From NCBI GenBank assembly GCA_964385705.1, contig CAYLQG010000069.1, positions 1 through 7,899 of the forward strand: 7,899 nucleotides of DNA, given 5' to 3'. Every line of letters begins with the position of its first letter. Position 1 is the first letter of the stretch. Positions 1 through 6,600 of the stretch are shown piece by piece. The DNA comes from DATKGN01 sp964385705 (GTDB lineage: Bacteria > Patescibacteriota > Microgenomatia > UBA10105 > UBA927). The notes under the pieces are model-generated. The model saw only the letters and a list, made by a program, of their open reading frames with translations. It had not been told where the DNA came from and did no database searches. The position numbers and the translations under genes were made by a program.

Positions 1-639
1 AGAATAGTTTTCACCCTCGTTAAGCCAGATATCATGACCACGAATAGACTGAACCTGATTCAAAAACGCCGCACCCAATGAGTACGCCTGATCCTCTTTA
101 ACGAGCAATCGAGTCCATGAGACGTACTTTTGCATCGTATTTTGCGAAATTCCCAGCTTCTGTTGATCGACAAGTTTCCAGAATTGAACAAGATCGGTTG
201 TTGTGCTCGCAGGACTTTTTGTCACGACAAATGTATTATTTAATCCCCACGTGTTTAACTGCGCTCTAACACTGGTTTGATTACTCGATAGATAGGAGGA
301 CACCGCGTCATCGGCAAGTTGAACGGATAAATCAACGGTGTCGCTATAGGGAGACGGCTCTAATCCATCGTCGCGCTTGAGTGCCGTCGCTTTATTATCT
401 TCGCGAAGCAGAGACTCCGCGAGTTGATTTGGAGTAAATCTTGTCTGTGGCAACCGCTGATTCTGCAGTTGATCTTCTGTCCAGCCGGCGCTTTGCAGCA
501 GCATCAAAAATAACGCAGCTTTCATCGACCGGGCACCTGTTCCGATATTCAACTGGGTAGTTTGATTATTTCCAAAAACTTTTCCGTTTTGCATATCAAC
601 CACCGTAACGGACCAGGTTCCTCCATATTGGGTCGTCAA
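1..639 (-). other. Degenerate beta-lactamase / penicillin-binding-like domain, cut by the window edge
   Basis: Class A beta-lactamases and related penicillin-binding proteins use Ser-x-x-Lys, Ser-x-Asn and Lys-Thr/Ser-Gly motifs. Here WSVTVVDMQNGKVFG (residues 2426-2440) matches the first strand pair that carries Asp-x-x-x-Gly. Then NIGTGARSMKAALFLMLLQ takes the place of the Ser-x-x-Lys helix, but Ser (526-528) is two, not three, residues before Lys (520-522). VQLADDAVSSYL takes the place of Ser-Asp-Asn, reading Ala-Asp-Asp at 307-315. QLNTWGLNNT at 229-258 matches the Leu-Gly-Leu-x-Asn-Thr stretch. STTTDLVQFWKLV matches the Thr-Thr-Pro helix, with only 37 residues from the Ser-x-Asn position, leaving little room for an omega loop with its Glu. 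WLNEG at 13-27 may stand where Lys-Thr-Gly belongs. The fold seems recognisable and the active site lost, so it may be a binding or structural pseudoenzyme. The C-terminal end lies off the window. Confidence 0.58.
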
Positions 640-3600
640 ATCAGCCATTTTGGAATCAAGCGACTGTTGCAACTCCGAATATTTTTGACTCGTTAACGAG
701 TCGGACTTAGCCAAACTCAACTGACGCGCCAAAAATCGTTGTCCTAAAGGAGTTGAAAGGAATGTAGAAATCTGTTCTTTCACGTCGACCGGATTCACCG
801 TACTACTCTGCATGGCCGTCGTAAATCCTGTTAATTGATCATTAATCTGCCGCTGTTCGTCTTTGTTAAACTCGCCCCCATGAAGAGCCATAACCTGGTT
901 GCCATCCGCAATAAAAGTGTTTACGAGTTGTGTTGTCTGCTTTACCACAGCGTCCTGTTGAGTTCTCGCTTGGCTCATTTGCACTGTCATATCAGTTGTT
1001 GTATTGGCAGCCCCTGCTTGAGCTGTTTGACCGGGTGTATTTTGGACTCCTTGCGCTGTTTGACTCGGTGTATTTTGGGCTCCTTGCGCTGTTTGACCGG
1101 GTGTATTTTGGTCTCCAACTGGGTTACCATGATTTTGTGCGAAAGCTTTCAATTCTGCCGTTAGCGAATTTACATCAACTTTACTTTGAATTTGAACCGT
1201 AGAATCACGCGGAGCCGAATTTAATGCCAAATCATAAATATTTTGCATGGTGTACGGACTGAATCCAACACCCATACTCTGCAGTGTAAGCACGGTAAAT
1301 GCGGCACCAATCCAAAACGGAACTGATCCGCCGACGGTGATAAGACCCAAAATAATAGATGTAAGACCTATCGCTGCAACAACTGCCGGCTTAATGTGTA
1401 TATGCGGCATTAGAGAGGTATTTGTCGGTGCTACTTCTATGGGCGCGCTGGACTGTAAAACACTGTCATCCGCACGTAAGAATTGAATTTGATACCTCTC
1501 CTTTCGGCTAAACAGTCTATTGGGCAATCTCACAATCCGCACACGCATCGAGCCACTCCCCACTGGAAGAGTAATAATTCGATCCGTGTTCGCCGCATAT
1601 GATACCCCCTGGAACCGTAAGATGAACGGAGCATTTTGACGCTGCGATTGAACCGTATTCGGAACCACATCAAAGTCACTGGTGGCAAGCATCTGCATGA
1701 GAGGCAAATCACTCGCATCCGCAAACGTATCTAAATTACCGTTTGTGTTGGGTAATTGCCTGGACAATCCATCCTCATCGACAACAAGCGAACTCACATA
1801 GCGCTTCCCCCAATCAAACAACGACGCCGTACCAGGATTGCTCTTCGCCGACTGATTATACCGGGTGCCGAGCGCTGTTGACATGTCGTTCAGTCGCTCT
1901 TTTAACAGGGCAAGATAATATGCATGAAGAACTTCCATGATATACGGATGTGCGGTGACCGGAAGTGACAATGTCTGGAACGAAGGATCACTTGCGATGT
2001 GATTCTCTACCGCGTCCCATGACATGAGTGATACATCTCCTGATATTGCAGATGAAACCATATTCTGGATAACGGAAAGGATCTGCCACTGCGGGCCGCT
2101 TGATCCGGAGGGATCACCATCTGAGCTTATTTGCGCTAATAATCTAGCGACGGTGGAGCTCAGCGATAGCGCCGGTGTGGAGGCGCTCTGTGCAATGATC
2201 TTCTTTGCCTCATTCCACGCCGTGGCATATTGATCTCCACTCGCCAACGAATCATCAACAATCCGGTATAATTGCGCCTTCGCGCTATCCGTCGTTATAC
2301 CCAAATCCCGCACTAATTGCGCTCGGATAGCATCACGCAGAATGACTTTTGCCGATGCGGCGTCAGGAGCGTTTTGAATTAAACCAGCAACAGCCAGTTC
2401 ATTCTGGCTAATATATGTATTAACAACATCCTGCGACACGCCTAACACGACAGAATTCTCAGACGACGCAAGCGCGATACTGCGTTGATAGGCGATCCTC
2501 TCATTATCGTACAGAGATAATAATCTGTTTCTAGTGCTACGAATCCACGTGCGAATATCGATCGTAGCGTTACCCAATAAACCCGGCGGAACAGCGTTGT
2601 TCCGTAAATAGTCAACAATCGCCTGGTTAATCTGACTTGCATCTCCCGTTATCACGATGTTTTTAATCTGCGGGTCAATGGCTATTTGACGCTGAAGCAT
2701 CATAAGGTATTGCGCGTAACTTAACGCATCCTTGGCGCGTGCAATTTCCATAACCCGGGCTGCTCGTTGTATAAAATATTGCGGCGTTTTTTGTCCGGCC
2801 TGTCGACTCACAAACTGGGCTACCAATTGTGCGTCTGAAAGTCTGTACGATAAGTACCAAGCCGGGTTACCCGCCGGTGCTATCTGTTCGATAACCGGCA
2901 GATTGAACATACTCCCTGATTGCGGTTGTGCTGCAACTCGATCAGCCTCCAATTGCCTCGAATTTGCTACGATAGCATCTGTCTCCGATGGAGGAATAAC
3001 AAATTCGCTCGTCCATTGGCTCCAGGCGGAAGCAAGTTGTGCCTGAAGTGTCTGTTTTTGCTGCGCCCTCAGTTGGACCTGCCGTTGTTGTTCAGCCCGT
3101 TTCCCTTCTAGTATCAAATTTTCAATCGGGCCTACTCTCGTCACTTCGGCAACCACCGTCGGCGTGTCATGTAAGCTACTCAATTCGTGGGCTATTTGAT
3201 TCACAATGGATGCATCCTGGGCATTTGCTTGTTGCTCCAGCCGCGCGGCAATTGCCTGCGCCCTGAGTGTGCGTGCCGCCTCATCTGTCGGATTATTAAG
3301 CTCTGTGACCAATTGTTGAATCTGGGCAGTATCACTAGGACCTACAATATTTGAAAGAACAAATGCCGTTCTGGTGTCGCCCTGGGCTGGAGAGAAATTC
3401 GCAAGCTTCTGTTTAAGCTCCGCCTTACTTACCGCCTGGTCGGCATACATATTCACAAGCAACTGATACAAATCGGTGATTACCGCTTCCAGATTTCTTC
3501 CTGCATTTGCCTGAGTAAGTAATGTGTCCGTAACGCCAAATTTATTTAGGCGCTCCCGAATAGCCTGACGAATGGCGGTACGATCAGCTCCATTGACGTA

Positions 3601-6600
3601 CTGGGTAAGCACGGGACCGGGGCCTAAAATATCCATCATCGCAAGTTCGTTTGCGACATGGAGCTCCTGTTGTTTTTGCTCCGTCCAAATACCGATAAGA
3701 CGGAAGAACAGGAGGCGGGTTGCCGTCTGTTGACTGGTACCGGTCGCGCGAGTTGATTCAGTAACCGGAGGTTGTGCTTTTTGAATTGGCTCGACGCCGT
3801 AAAGCTTTTCCATCCAAGCCATAAATGACGGGAATGTGCTGCCGCTTGGCGCATTACTATATAACTGCGCGAGCTCGACATCGGAATATCCATTCATTGC
3901 TTTGCCGCTACTATCGAGCTTCCGCACCGCCGCAATAAACTCCGAAGAGGCACCTTCGGGATCACCTGCAAATGCGGCAAATTGAGTGCGCATCGGATCG
4001 TTTGGATCTCCGACGTGGACAGATGACGCAAGCATGATCCGGGTCAACTCAGTATTCCAGCGTTTAACGTCAAGAGAGACCGCTATGGAGCCCACGGCGT
4101 GGAATGTATTAGCTAGCGCATTGGTTTTATCAACCGCAAGAGTTTTTTCAAGAATCGCACCTATCTTTCCATATGCCGCGAGGAAATACTCGGCTCCCGT
4201 TGCCGGACTGCCAACCTCTTTATAATTCCTGAGCGCTTCAAACGCCTGGTGAAGCTGATACACTCTGGTATAGGGTGTATCATTAGGAACCAGTCCGATA
4301 ACAAGGTCAAAAAACTGGTTATATTCGGCTAAATGTACGGGCGGCGTGGGTTGCACCGTATATTGATACTGATACTGATTACCCTCTATTTCTGCCCTCG
4401 CCTTGTTTACCAGCTCATTAAAGAGATTATCCGTAATACCGAATTGTCCGGAACGAATACCATGCGCATCCAAAATATTCGCAAGAACTACATTCGTCAT
4501 TGATGTCCGGGTAGCCTGATCATTTGCAAACGTTGTTTGAATCTCCTGAATTTCTCCGTTTGCCTTCGCTTCTTCAACCGCCGCCTGGTACGCCGGTTCA
4601 ATAGCAGGGTCGTAGGGTACGTTATTTGACACAAAGATCTGGGAAAGCGCTGGAATGGTTGGCGTATATGATTGGGAGATATTGAGCGAAGCAGTGTACG
4701 CATTTGCCACCGCCTGCGCGAAAGTTTTCAGATCATTGATACCGGATAATTTACTTTTATTGGTATTAAATTGAATTTGCAGCTGCTGGAAAAGAGCATC
4801 CGGATAAATATTCGTCAACTGCTCCTGCGGCCGGAGCCGGTCAATAACAGCGCTTGCAAGATCAAACGCCGCCCTCTCTACCGCCGGATCAGTCGTGTAC
4901 TGCTCGATCGCGGGAACTATCGCAACGTTTCTCCCGTTTGCATAAGTAGTAAGCGACTGGAGTGGAGTTGTTGTAACTTCCTGAGTTTTTCGGGACGCCA
5001 AATCAGATTGCGCAATTTGGGCAAACGGGTTCAAAAACGCATCGAGTTGGGCCTCATTCGTAAGCTGATTGATGATGGCATTCAAAGAGGGTTGAGCATT
5101 AAGAATACGCAGAAGTTCGGTCCGGTTTTCAGGAACCGCGATGAACTGGGCCGATGTCCCCTCTGCACTCCCCCACGTGCCTGCTTCCAGTGCATTAATG
5201 GCAAGCTGGGTCTGGGAAAGAGCCTGGGGAATTTGACTAAGATTCGTGGATCCGATAACGCGCACAAATATCGGCAACCGAGCCAAGAAGTCCGGGAAGT
5301 TGCCGCTTGCTTTCGCCAATGTATTTATCGCTTGCCGGATATTTTTAAGTTCTGTAGGCGTCGCCTGGGCAAGATCATTAAGTGATGCAATCGGTATCGT
5401 ACCGGATAATAATGCATCAATCTCATCTCTAATAACCTCGCGATCCCATCCGTCCGGGAAATGAATGGTTTTAATAAGCAGTCCAGAAACGGTGTGTGCG
5501 GCTTCACTTTCCCAATCCGCAACGGATTGCCGAAGAGTCGCTAAAGGCATCACTGTGGACACATCTTTGATTCTCCCGACGGCAATTGCACGGGCCACAA
5601 GACCGGCAGCCTCTTTTTGCGCAGCATCAATAGCCTCCCGCGTTTGCGGATCAACGGCCGGCACTGAGAACGTCGTACCGTCAAACAAGAGATACATACG
5701 ATCCGGCGTTGACGTTTCGTTGAGAATTCTCAATTCCTCAGGGTGTTCGCTTGTCCGGAAGCCAGTTTGATCCCAATATGACAAGGCCGCCGGGGTTAAG
5801 ATGGCGACTGCGCCCATCCCCCCATAGTGATACGTATCCCGAAGCTCTGTTTGTAGAATAGCCATAATCTGCTTGCCGATTCCGGTACTTCTGATATTTT
5901 CTTTAACCCTGATGTCCACCCCGGCAATTATCTTATCCTGACCGGAAGCGCCGAGCATTTTCTGCTTTGTTGCAATGAGCTGATCCGGCACTGTTAACTC
6001 CCCCGAGAGGAAAGTGTCCGGCGGACTCAATTGCATATCTAACACGTCCAATTCTTCGCTCGTTTGAGAAACAATCGCCAACACATATGCATCCCCTGTC
6101 CGCGAATAAATTGATTCAAGATCTGCGCTAGTTGCGTGTGGAGCTGCCGTATTCCCTGTGGTTACAGAATTGATCTGTCCTTTTGCGCTTATATATTTAG
6201 TCGCAACCTGCAGCGTGGTCTTTAATCCCGCCTGATTAAACGCCGTCGTGAGGGTTTCCGCCATACCGGTCAGGTAAATAAGATCCTTAAATTCAGATGG
6301 ATATTTGACCGGATCGATATAGCGATAGTTTTCCAAATAGTCATCAACCGAAACGCCGGCATCCTTAAGCGCGTTAAGCATATCCGGTGTCGCAGGTCTG
6401 TTGGCTTTTTTGAGCTTGTCCAGGTCGGCTTGGTCAGTTGCGAGAATATAATGCTGCCAGACATTTTGCCCGTTCTCTCCGACTTTACCCAAATATCGCA
6501 CAATAATCGGTGGGAATGGTCCAAGCTGTAATCCAACAAAGTCACCGGCATGTATCTTATCGGCAATACTCGCATCCAAATCTGATTCAAGCATTGCCTG

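Noticed and set aside
280..288. Ser-Ser-Asn as an intact Ser-x-Asn motif of the beta-lactamase-like domain.
   Set aside because: It lies only about 14 residues before the Leu-Gly-Leu-type stretch, whereas the motif normally lies about 25 or more before it. Ala-Asp-Asp at 307-315 fits the position better. It remains the main alternative if structure prediction disagrees.
1012..1110. A CRISPR-like array.
   Set aside because: The 33-bp units are directly adjacent with no spacers, remain in frame and encode a linker-type peptide.
835..1164. A 109-codon plus-strand frame with a Cys/Leu-rich repeat.
   Set aside because: It is the antisense shadow of the giant frame; its repeats are simply the complement of the 33-bp units. 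It is Cys-rich on the opposite side of a Cys-free protein, as expected of a shadow.
4771..5385. A 204-codon plus-strand open frame.
   Set aside because: It is the exact antisense register of the giant frame, where stops are few because the sense codons used there rarely complement to stops. The translation is Arg/Leu/Cys-heavy with no domain, and no intergenic space or ribosome site supports it.
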